This document shows, piece after piece, positions 55,053 to 64,000 of a stretch of 64,000 nucleotides of DNA. The translations under genes were made by a program, and so were the position numbers. The stretch covers positions 327,307,774 through 327,371,773 of the forward strand of contig OW240913.1 in the NCBI GenBank assembly GCA_933207985.1, given 5' to 3'. The notes under the pieces were generated by a model that searched no databases, was not told where the DNA came from, and saw only the letters and a list, made by a program, of their open reading frames with translations. Position 1 is the first letter of the stretch; each line of letters starts with the position of its first letter. The stretch comes from Pelobates cultripes (lineage: Eukaryota > Chordata > Amphibia > Anura > Pelobatidae).

Positions 55053-57016
55053 TTAACCCCTTAGTGACCAGACCGCTTTTCAATTTTCTTACCGTTTGGG
55101 ACCAGGGTTGTTTTTACATTTCTGCGGTTAGTGTTTAGTTGTAATTTTCCTCGTACTCATTTACTGTACCAACACATATTTTATACAGTTTTTCTCGCCA
55201 TTAAATGGTCTTTCTAAAGATACCATTATTTTCATCATATCATATAATTTACTATAACAAAAATGTAAAAATATGATGAAATATTTTTAAAAAAAACACA
55301 CTTTTTCTAACTTTGGCCCCCGAAATCTGTAACGCATCTACAACCGCCAAACAACACCCATGCTAAATAGTTTCTAAATTTTGTCCTGAGTTTAGAAATA
55401 CCCAATGTTAACATGTTCTTAGCTTTTTTTGTGTGTAAGTTATAGGGCAATAAGTACAAGTAGCACTTTGCTATTTCCAAACTATTTTTTCAAAATTAAC
55501 GCACGTTACATTGTAACACTGATATCTGTCAGGAATCCCTGAATAACCCTTCACATGTATATATTTTTTAAAAGAAGACAACCTAACATAACGTATTTTG
55601 ACTCTTTTCATACAACCATTTTACCACCAATCTATGCCAAATATTTCAAAAAAATATAATAATTGGTGATTTTTTGGACACACATAGTAACTTAAGAACA
55701 CATGTACTGAGAACTGTAAGGGTTACTGCCAAAAAACACCACAATATGTGCTCAGCAACATCTCCTGAGTACATCGATACCACCTATGTAAAGGGGTGTC
55801 GGGTTCTCTGGGGGCTAAAAGACCTTATTTTGGAGGGTGGCATTCCAGTTTTCCAACTTGGAATTTTCACAGCTGGTCATCATGCACCCATTTCCTATTT
55901 GGGACATTTTTAAAGCTGGCCAACCATATATTTTTGAAAGGTAGACACCCTAGGGTATTTCAAATGGTGATATTTTAACACTTTCCATGCACTAATTCTA
56001 CCGCCAGTCTTTGTCAAACTTTTGAGTAGTAATTTGTTTGTGTTATTTTTCTCTCACATTGTACTTTAGGCATGGATTTTCAGTTCCTGTTATGTGTTAC
56101 TGACAAAGAACACCCCAATATGTGTTCAGCAATATCTCCCGAGTACAAAAATGCCCCGAATGTACAGGTTTTAAGGGTTTTCCCCTTTTCCATGTTTGCA
56201 CATTGAAATTTGCCAGATTGATTTGCTGGGCCTATGTTGCCTTTGAGACCGGATATCAGCCCAGGAATGAAAATTAACCCCATCATGGCATACCATTTGC
56301 AAAAGTAGACAACCAATGGTATTCAAAATGGGATATGTCCAGTCATTTTTGTAGCCACTTAGTCACAAACCCTGGCCAAAATTAACATTTATATTAGTTC
56401 TTTTGCATTTTTCACACATAAACTGCCATTTCACAGATGATCTTATCAGTATAATATATTTTACTGCTCTAAAACACTCATATTTTTGTAGAGTAATGTC
56501 TCAAAGGGTACAACAGTACCCCTCAAGTACAATGGTAATTTGGAAAGTTACTGGGTCAAACATAAGATTTGCCAATTTCTGTTTTTGTAAATTGCTATTT
56601 GGCAGATTGGCTATGTTGCCTTTGTGACGGTATGGCAGCCCAGAAATGAAAATTAACCCCAACATGACATACCATTTGAAAAAGTAGACAACCCAGGGTA
56701 TTCAAAATGGGGTATGTCCTTTTGTAGCAGCCACAAATGCTTGCCAAAGTTAGCTTTCATATTTGTTTTTTGCATTTTTTTACACAAAAACTGCCCTTTT
56801 ACTGGTGAGTTCATCGTCAATTTTACTGTTTTAAACACTCATATTTGTGTTCAGCGAAGTCTCCCGATTATAACAATACCATTTTCAAATGTAGATAACC
56901 CAGGGTATTCCAAATGGCATATTTCCAGTCTTTTGTAGTAGCCACTTAGTCACAAACTGAGTCAAACAGGGGGGATAAAGGTTGCACCAGAAATTATAAA
57001 AACAGAGAGGTGTTAT

Positions 57017-57018
<2 letters not shown>

Positions 57019-57070
<52 letters not shown>
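57019..57070. repeat. (TA)n microsatellite
   Basis: Twenty-six TA dinucleotides. Confidence 0.95.
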
Positions 57071-57071
<1 letters not shown>

Positions 57072-57074
57072 CAC

Positions 57075-57190
57075 AATAAGAAGAGATGCACATTGCGGTC
57101 TTCAATAAATAAACTGGTATTTAATCCATACAGGAATTTACATGTAGGTCAAATCAACGTTTTGACCCGTTCGGGTCTTCCTCAAGATCA
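57075..57190 (-). repeat. Minus-strand repeat with a CAAAACGTTG module
   Basis: On the minus strand, TCTTGAGGAAGACCCGAACG then GGTCAAAACGTTG, followed by ATTAAA 29 nt later. It is a looser relative of the modules at 11946-11983 and 60600-60637. Confidence 0.5.
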
Positions 57191-57406
57191 AGGTGTTTTT
57201 TTTTCATGTCCCCCAGCTGGCAGCTCCATAGACTCCTATTGCGTCCATGTGATCATGGTAATCACATGGCCCTGGAGGGCCGGGGTGGCCATAGATGCTG
57301 CCGGTGAGACCACTTGGGTCTCTGGCAGTCCCCCCGACCGTGATCACCACGGATCAATGGTCCAGGTAAGTCCAGGGCTCCTATTTGCCGCGGACGTACT
57401 AGGTAC

Positions 57407-57603
57407 ATTATTATTATTTTATTATTTATATAGCGCCATCACATTCCGTAGCGCTGTACATTGAGTGGACTAACAGACATGTAATTGCAACCAGACAATT
57501 GGACGTATAGGAACAGAGAAGTGGAAGGTCCTGCTCAATGAGCTTACATTCTAGAGGTAGTGGGGTATAGTGACACAAAGGGTAAAAGTAGGGGTATGAA
57601 GTA
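57407..57603 (+). repeat. (TTA)n-headed dispersed repeat inserted in the large repeat
   Basis: (TTA)n, then TTTATATAGCGCCATCACATT and CCGTAGCGCTGTACA, then CAATGAGCTTACATTCTAGAGG. The flanking CGTACTAGGTAC and GGTCCTTAATGACC are contiguous in copy 1, so this segment is an insertion. Confidence 0.85.
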
Positions 57604-57804
57604 GGTCCTTAATGACCATTTTTTTGGCAGACGTACCCAGTATAGGGATAAATGTATATATATATAACGTCCTTCTAAATGTATTTTGATTTCAATATAT
57701 ATGTAAATTAATATCAAAATACAGTTAGAACAAATTTAATCCGCTTTATAATTTTTATTTTTTATTTAAATGTAATATTTTATTTTTTTCAATTAATTTG
57801 TGGA

Positions 57805-57809
<5 letters not shown>

Positions 57810-57874
<65 letters not shown>

Positions 57875-57888
57875 CATCATTCTAAGTG

Positions 57889-57948
<60 letters not shown>
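57810..57948. repeat. Two (AT)n tracts flanking a hairpin arm
   Basis: (AT)n at 57810-57867 and about 57894-57948, with ATTCTAAGTGTATTTTA between them. Confidence 0.93.
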
Positions 57949-57951
<3 letters not shown>

Positions 57952-57997
57952 TTAAAATACAATTTTAATAATGGTGTATGTGTGTTTATGTGCATGT

Positions 57998-58039
57998 AAA
58001 AGTACTTAGATCATATACATATATGATCTAAGTACTTTT
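57998..58039. repeat. Perfect palindrome
   Basis: AAAAGTACTTAGATCATATA around a short centre and its complement TATGATCTAAGTACTTTT. Confidence 0.9.
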
Positions 58040-58327
58040 TATGTACTTTATAAACTTTAATGTAACTTTTTTTAACGTTGTAAAAACTTTTTTTTCAGGC
58101 ACTAGGGGGACTTGGAGGTACTGCACAAGCCTGCTATTCCGGCCATGTGATTGCAAGGGAGGGCCGGATCGGGCAGTGCCGGATCGAGCAGTGGGGGTCT
58201 GCCTGAGCTCCCAGGCAGACCCCAGGATCGCGATCGCCGGTGGGGGATCGCCAGCGATCAGGTAAGTGTCGATTTAGTAAATAACATACCAGGTACGTCC
58301 TCGGTTGTTACTAACTGTTTTTTGGCA

Positions 58328-58344
58328 GACGTACCTGGTACGTC
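58328..58344. repeat. Perfect dyad near the end of the large repeat
   Basis: GACGTACCTGGTACGTC, 8-bp arms around a single T, equivalent to 43839-43855 in copy 1. Confidence 0.85.
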
Positions 58345-58361
58345 ATTGGTTGGGAAGGGGT

Positions 58362-58665
58362 TAAAACAACTGACAGGTGAAGTAAAAACCATTGATTGTA
58401 TTGATACAATAACACCTGTCAAGGGGTGGGATATATTAGGCTCAAGTGAACAGCCAGTTCCTGAATTTCATGTGTGGGAAGCAGGAAAAATGGGCAAGCG
58501 AAAAGACCTGAGTGACTTTGGCAAGGAGCAAATGGTGATGGCTAGATGACTGGGTCAGAGCATCTCCAAAAAGTCCTGTTGGGTGTTCCTGGTGTGCAGT
58601 GGTTAGTACCAACTAAAGGTGGTGCAAGTAAGGACAACAGGTGAACGGGTATAGGTAAAGGTGAG
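58362..58665 (+). pseudogene. Tc1-like transposon fragment, same family as 1509-3228
   Basis: The + strand frame reads MGKRKDLSDFGKEQMVMAR, then continues in another phase with GQSISKKSC-like and VPGVQWLVPTK sequence, the N-terminal DNA-binding region. Upstream, CACCTGTCAAGGGGTGGGAT matches the leader of the family. Ends are missing. Confidence 0.85.
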
Positions 58666-58949
58666 CAATTTTTGGATAGCTTACTTTTGTTGCTGCACAG
58701 TACTGAGTAGTAATATTGCAACATCGTATGTCCTTTGAGAGATGGTAAAACTAAGTATATATATTTTATATTAAATTTTTTCATTTATTGTTCTTTTTTT
58801 ACATTTTTTAGGAGAATATCCAGTGAAATTTCTGAATTTATTACTGAGATATTGAATAATATATATTTTGTCTTGGATATAAAATGGACTTCATTGTAGC
58901 AGACATCAGCATACTTTGATACAATTCATTATTTTAAATTTTTAACTAC

Positions 58950-59289
58950 TAAACCTTAAAGAGAGTGTGTAATTGCATCTAGACTTCCCTTAGGTCTGAA
59001 AATCTTGTGATAGAGTTCAGGAGTACCCATTAGGGGACAGCTTACTTTCTAATTTAAAAAAAAAAAAATTTTATGGTGATTTCCTGTTTGAATTGCTCTA
59101 TGCAGCACTGATCCAGGAAGCACCTCTAGTGTCCTAGAGAGGAGTGGCCACTAGAGGTGTTCCTAGGGAGCAATGTAAACATGGCCTTTACTCTGAAATG
59201 GCAGTGTTTATATTAAAATGCCTGCAGGGACTGACTATACTCACCAACATTTAGCTGTAGTTGTTCTCAAGACTATAGTGTCCCTTTAA
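58950..59289. mobile_element. TTAA-ended inverted-repeat element
   Basis: The right half (CAGGAAGCACCTCTAGTG, AGGAGTGGCC, AGCAATGTAAACATGGC, GACTATAGTGTCCCTTTAA) is a close relative of 2235-2847 and 22063-22509. The left end, probably CCTTAAAGAGAGTGTG, is degraded. Confidence 0.65.
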
Positions 59290-60500
59290 TTGTTATTCTT
59301 GTTTTTTTTCCCCAGTACTTGAGTGTGCATACTTCATTATTACTCGATTGTATATTAAACCATTTATAAATAGTTGAACTGCTTAAGGTAAGATAGCTCT
59401 CAGGATCTCCAAGTACCATAACAACTTTGTTGAGATGGAGTCATTATGGTGCCTGGAGTGTCCATTTAACTGTTTCCTTGCTAGCAGCCTGTGCTGCCTG
59501 TGGGCAAACAGTCTAGATTTTTATATTTCACTTGCCAAAAGGCAAATGGTTTATAATGACCAAATAGGTTTCCTCCCAGATACATTTACAGAGGTTTTTT
59601 TTTTTTACCAAAATGAGAGTTCACAATGGATTTCATATATAAGTTCAGAGTATCCAAACAGAATTCACAGCTGACTTGGAGAATTTTTCCAGTTCGACGA
59701 TTTTGACCGTAAATTTGAAATTCACTTTTAATTCACTTAAAATTCTCACTGTAGTGAATGAACTAACCCTGTTAGGGAGATTTTCTTTAGAATCTGTTCT
59801 TTGTAAATGTCCAGATCCAATACTTTATAAAGGATTCAGATTTAAAAAGCACTGATTGTAGAGCTGACACCGAACATAACCTGCTGGATAGTGCATTCTT
59901 CTTGGAATGACCACATTCCCTTCCAATTTGGATTTAGTAAATGTGAGAGTTGTTAATCCGGTCAAAATACAGTTTAGTGGATAGACCTATTTCTGTTGAT
60001 ATCTGAATGGCAAATTTGGTTTAAATTGGGTTCTTTTAATTAAATTTCGCTGATTCAGACTGCATTTTGACTTTAGTGAAAATCCCTGTTTGATTGAACC
60101 TAGTTGACTGAAAAGGCTGGTAAGTACTTTTTGAATGGAAATGATGTTAAGAACAGTTGTTTGAGATGCAACATCAGTCATCATAAGTGCTCAGTGTGTT
60201 GACAGACTCCAACAGCAGATGGCGCTGCAGCTTATACGTAAAAAGAATGAGAGTTTATTATGTTTTGCAGGTTTCCTTTATATGGTCGCTTGTTATTATG
60301 CTTGGACGGATTTTTTACTTTTAGGTAAATATATTTATATCAATCATTTTGAGTTCTTTCTTCTTGTTCCTCTTACTTTTCTTTATGGGTCGATATTTTC
60401 AATGTTTGGTGTCACTTTAATTTTGCACTTATTGTAGTTGCTTTTCCAATCATAATGGTGATAATTTAAAAAGGGGTAAAAAGGGGTACATTAACTAAGT
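59290..60500. other. Intergenic DNA, nothing recognised
   Basis: A+T-rich with chance frames only. A TGGAGTGTCCATTTAAC phrase near 59453 is a degraded inverted-repeat end. Confidence 0.4.
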
Positions 60501-60516
60501 ATTAACAGGATGTGTC

Positions 60517-60803
60517 CTAACAGAAGGTTAGAAAAAGAAATAGAAAGAAGTCCAGGCACTCCAGGATTCAAAGACGGCAGCTTGACAAAGACCGCACAGG
60601 TCGAAACGTTGTTGTGATTGGCTGTGGGGTTAATAAATTGCCTTCTTTGAATACTGGATGGCCTGGACCTCTTTTTATTTTTTGTTCTATCAAGTAACTG
60701 GTTCTTGGTACTGGGATTGGCCTGGTTGCACCCAGATTCACAACACCATGGGGATTGAGTGCAGTTCCACACCCCTGTTTCATTGGTTCTAACAGAAGGT
60801 TAG
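60517..60803. mobile_element. 257-bp insertion with 15-bp direct repeats inside a hairpin
   Basis: CTAACAGAAGGTTAG stands at 60517-60531 and 60789-60803. Outside it, ACAGGATGTGTCCTAAC and GTTAGGACACATCCTGT are perfect complements, so without the insertion the site would be one hairpin with an AGAA loop. The inserted 257 bp carries the GTCGAAACGTTG - 20 nt - AATAAA module (60600-60637). Confidence 0.8.
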
Positions 60804-60930
60804 GACACATCCTGTCAATACACCGAGGGTTAATCCATCCTCTAGTGGCTGCTTCCGTGATTCTCACAGTGAGAAGACGCTGACGTCCATAGGAAAGCAT
60901 TGAGTAATGCTTTCCTATGGACGATTTGAA
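60804..60930. repeat. Foldback element fragment
   Basis: CGTCCATAGGAAAGCATTGA and its complement TCAATGCTTTCC-type arm (AGTAATGCTTTCCTATGGACG) pair at about 60882-60923; the same centre occurs at 51168-51206. Confidence 0.7.
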
Positions 60931-61704
60931 TTCCTTAATCTGGAACCTTGCATGGAGCCCTGGCCAATCTTAATCTGGCTCTGGACTGAATGGGATTTCT
61001 TTTACTATCAAACTCATGACACACATTGTTATTAACAATTAGTAATTGAGATCTGACCTTTACCTAGGTCATTAAAGGAACAAAACCAAACACCATAACC
61101 ACTACAATGTGTTTACTAATGGTTAAGGTGCCAGCAGTTAAGATCCCAGTAGTGCTCTGGCATCTCGCCATTGTAAGGAGCCAAAACTCTTTAGAACAGT
61201 TTGTCTTGTTAGCTGGGGTACCTCGATGTGTCGCCCACAGCTTCTTTTAGCTCTCTTTGCTAAGTCATTGCATGTGTTGAAGCTTTATGTAAAATTAACT
61301 AATAAAAATATAGCACACTAATATTTCTATTAGCTGAAAATTTGTAAATTTATATTTTTTAATCAGAGGATATTTTCCACGATAATTCTTCAGCGCAGCA
61401 TTTTAAACTTTTTGCAGAATCCTGGAAATGAGTAATGATAATTTAATTACTGACAAGGCGTCCCATACTTTCTTACCGCAGGATAATGCTATGTTTAATG
61501 CAAGCAGGTTAGGTTTTAATAACTGTAGCAGTGACGTTCAGGAGTCAGAATGTGTCCAACGAATAACTGAACATGGCCTCTATTACTACATTCTAACCCC
61601 CTTAATTGCTAATCTAAGATTTCATTACTGTTTGAGAAAAATCGCAATTCGTTCAAGCTATTTTACATTTAGATACAATCAGCTGCCCTTCCTTATGCTT
61701 GTAG
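60931..61704. other. Intergenic DNA, nothing recognised
   Basis: The open frame at 61428-61721 has no recognised domain and its end lies in the LINE tail. Confidence 0.4.
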
Positions 61705-64000
61705 TTTTTTTTTTTTTGTAAATCGGTTTTTATTGAGTTATATAGAGAAAGAACAGCTCAATTCAATGCAATCATAAGCAGGTGAAGGTCACGCACGACC
61801 TGTTTGTATCTACTATAGTGTAGTCAGGTGTACATCAAGTATAACAATCTATATCTATAGTGATCAGTAATCTTCTTATGTCCAAGCGGTGTGGACAACC
61901 ATAACTCAGCAACTATAAAGTAACTTTCGCAAATCGCCCTTCCTTTTTATCTCAGGGCTCATGTATGTATCACAGGGGTCTCATCACGGGCTCTCCATAT
62001 CCCCTTTTCGGCGTCTGTGGAGAGTAGGAGGAGTTGTTGTCACGTTTTCCTCGCTCTGTGTTGTATCGCAAATAGCCGCATGGTACTATCTCGTGCTTCC
62101 CGTACGGGTATAAACCCCATTTGATCTGCGTGTATCAGTGATGGCAAGGCCCTTTGGAGCCTAGTTGCCAGGATCTTGGTGAACAATTTAGTACCATTGT
62201 TCAGCAGAGATATTGGACGATAGCTGCTACATGCCGTTGGGTCTTTCCCGGGCTTTGGCAGAACAGTTATTATGGCTGCCAGAGATTCCTTCCCAAAGGT
62301 CCCCACTCGGCGACTGCGTTAATGGATTTCGTTAACCATGGCATCAGTATTGATGAAAAAGTTTTGTAGTATCCTGAGGAGAAGCCATCCCGTTTTAGTC
62401 GATTTCAGGGTCGCCTGAAGGTCTTCCGCGGTAATCATGGTGTCCAGTTCCTCTGCCTCTGGTATATTCGGTGTCCATTTCATCCTGTCTGTCCCGCTCA
62501 TGTAGATTGTAGAGCAATTGGTAGTATTGTCTGAATTCTTCAGCTATTTTGTTCGGAAAGGCCGTCATGGCACCTGATGAGAGGCGCAGATTGCGAACCT
62601 GTGTGTGAGGGGCATTACCTTTCAGGAGTCGTGCTAGGTATCTGCTCTCTTTATTGGCATGTGCGTAGAAGAACCCTTTGGAGTGTTGCAAGGTTCGTAG
62701 ATGGCGTTTTGTGAGGAGGTCTCTCAGTTGGCATCTGGCTTGCATTAGTTCTCCGCACGTCTCCATCAATTGGGATCTCTTGTGTTGCTGTACCAATTTC
62801 GTGATAGATTTGTAGAGATCCGCCATTTCTCGTGTAGCCGCCTTTTTCTTTTTGGAAGCTTTTCGGATGAGTGTGCCCCTGATTACATTTTTGTGCGCCC
62901 CCCCATATAGAGACAGGGGAGGCGTCCGGCGTGTCGTTTTCCTGAAAATAGTGTTCCAGTTCTTCGGTTACCTGCCCATGAGTCTCAGGGTCGAGAAGGA
63001 GGGCCTCATTGAGTCCCCAAGTCCATGCAGAGGGTCGGAAGAGGGGTGACTCAATCTCGATGGTGACGGAGCCGTGGTCTGACCACGTTGCTGGGTCAAG
63101 CTTGGCAGATAGCAGTCACGTTAATCCTATTTGTCGAATGAAGATATAGTCAATACAGGAGTATCTATTATGCAGCGCAGGGTAGTAAGTGAAGTCCCTA
63201 GTGGTGGGATGGAGGGCCCTCCAGCAGTCTACGAGGTCCGTGTCTCCTAGGGCTCTCCTCATGGAGCGTATATTGAATTGAGTAATGCTACTGTGACCCG
63301 TCGATGAGTCTATGATGGGATCTAGGGGTGCGTTGAGGTCCCCCCCAAGGACCAAGGTGCCCTCAGAGAAGCCGTTCAATTTGTCTAGTGTAACCCTAAG
63401 GAACTGAGCTTGTCTTCTATTGTCTGTGTAGATATTGGCGAGTGTGTAGAGCATACCCGCTATTGTCCCTTTCAGGAAGAGGAAACGGCCCTGGTCGTCA
63501 TGCAGGCTGTCCAGCAGTTGGAATTCTAGCTCTGCTGCAATTAGAATGGCCACTCCGGCCCTCTGGGTCTTAGGATGATCGCATAAGTGGTTTGTCGGAT
63601 AATATTTATTCTGCAGTTTGGGGGCGGCGCCCTTTCGGAAGTGCGTTTCCTGTAGCAGTGCGATTGATATGTGCCTTTTCCTCATCTCCCGCAGCAGGTG
63701 GGTTCTTCACTCAGGGATGTTTAGCCCTCTGCAATTGAGGGTGAGGACAGACAGGGGAGCGGGGCGATACGTTCCCGCGGCCCCAGACTTGTTGCCGATG
63801 TTCATTGCTTTGCCTCCTCCCCCTCCCGACTGGCCCCCGTGAGGGACCCGGCCCCCCTGGTGCGGACCCGAGGAAGAGAAACAGGAGTGGAGTCAGATAG
63901 GTATAAAGGCAGGATAGGTAAGGGTGAGTAGGAAAGTAGGGAAGGAAATTAGAGAAAGAAAAGAAAGAGAGACAGTTGCCCGATCAGTCGGGTGCTGCAA
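61705..64000 (-). mobile_element. L1/Tx1-like LINE, antisense, internally deleted, running off the window
   Basis: The 3' A tail is a T run at 61705-61716 on the + strand. About 290 bp of 3' untranslated sequence follow, then ORF2 from 62003 up to its start at 63805. The 195 bp beyond are leader or spacer. ORF1 would lie past the window edge. Confidence 0.88.
62003..63805 (-). pseudogene. L1-type ORF2: endonuclease and start of RT, broken
   Basis: It starts at ATG 63805 (MNIGNKSG), then SVLTLNCRGLNIPE and an in-frame TGA near 63715. The APE-type endonuclease follows with ALLQETHF (catalytic Glu), GGDLNAPLDP (Asp-x-Asn) and YSCIDYIF. Downstream, DLLTKRHLRTLQHSKGFFYA, then the RT start ITVLPKPGKDP, YRPISLLNN, QMGFIPVREARDS, and LLLLSTDAEK in another frame near 62010. 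Sequence then jumps to the 3' untranslated region, so the catalytic RT blocks and C-terminal domain are deleted. Several frameshifts are present. It is inactive. Confidence 0.9.

Larger units (their letters stand above)
55053..58364 (+). repeat. Large non-coding repeat with CCCCTTA ends, copy 2, with insertions
   Basis: It starts TTAACCCCTTAGTGACCAGA and ends GGGAAGGGGTTAA. Its first 1.9 kb follows copy 1 (41250-43873) unit by unit (for example TTACTGACAAAGAACACCCC in both, and GTTGCCTTTGAGACCG). It has been interrupted by a (TA)n-headed element near 57019-57190 and a (TTA)n-headed repeat at 57407-57603. The last part (57640-58364) repeats the TA-rich hairpins and tail, so it may be a second, partly overlapping copy. 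Confidence 0.8.

Noticed and set aside
60219..60437. Small membrane-protein frame (72 codons, hydrophobic)
   Set aside because: T-rich DNA gives hydrophobic codons by chance; no homology or transcript signal.
1..64000. Endogenous retrovirus or LTR element
   Set aside because: No paired LTRs, retroviral protease or envelope motif was seen; the only RNase H is in the tyrosine-recombinase element.
1..64000. tRNA or rRNA genes
   Set aside because: No A-box/B-box pair with a cloverleaf fold or rRNA core sequence was recognised by eye; a tRNA scan would be decisive.

Overview
The window is nuclear DNA from a vertebrate, most likely a frog. It holds one intron-bearing gene in a dense mixture of transposon families typical of amphibians (CR1 and L1/Tx1-like LINEs, a Penelope-like element, a DIRS/Ngaro-type tyrosine-recombinase retrotransposon, Tc1-like and hAT-type DNA transposons, and many TTAA-ended short inverted-repeat elements). 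There are two assembly gaps of exactly 100 N (22629-22728 and 46724-46823). Nothing bacterial is present: no operons, ribosome binding sites or CRISPR arrays.

The only host gene I can support is FANCE (Fanconi anemia group E), on the + strand at 25397-38683. Ten coding exons joined through GT/AG splice sites give an unbroken 484-residue frame. Its C-terminal helical half matches vertebrate FANCE throughout, and the linker between the two halves is shorter than in the human protein. A CCAAT-containing upstream region and a probable non-coding first exon (ending 25213) lie just before it. Introns 2 and 7 carry antisense LINE insertions with clear target-site duplications (27706-29316 and 34334-36576). 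Intron 2 also holds a dead Tc1-like transposon.

Layout: 1-4.4 kb, A+T-rich DNA and an old Tc1-like copy with a second element nested in it. 4.4-6.5 kb, a 44-bp minisatellite. 7.1-10 kb, LINE remnants, including CR1. 11.6-14.4 kb, short repeats. 15.7-19.9 kb, a nearly complete Ngaro-type element (gag-like ORF, RT/RNase H, tyrosine recombinase, SGNH hydrolase), followed in opposite orientation at 20.15-20.88 kb by an internally deleted relative. 21.2-24.6 kb, composite repeats, a gap and an L1-like ORF1 that is still open. 25-38.7 kb, FANCE. 38.8-41 kb, a LINE-derived non-autonomous insertion and a hAT foldback element. 41.2-44.9 and 55-58.4 kb, two copies of a large non-coding repeat ending in TTAACCCCTTA. 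44.9-46.7 kb, a second Tc1 copy, a composite repeat and a minisatellite running into the second gap. 46.9-48.1 kb, a Penelope-like remnant. 49-53.3 kb, more LINE and inverted-repeat elements. 58.4-64 kb, a Tc1 fragment, a nested insertion and the 5' half of an L1-like ORF2 that runs off the window.

Most of the interest is in how the mobile elements are built and nested: the hydrolase-bearing Ngaro element with a possible intron acceptor, its inverted partner, the CCCCTTA repeat with its internal units and palindromic ends, and several insertions whose target-site duplications can be read directly. Family names come from motif recognition by eye; no database search was run.
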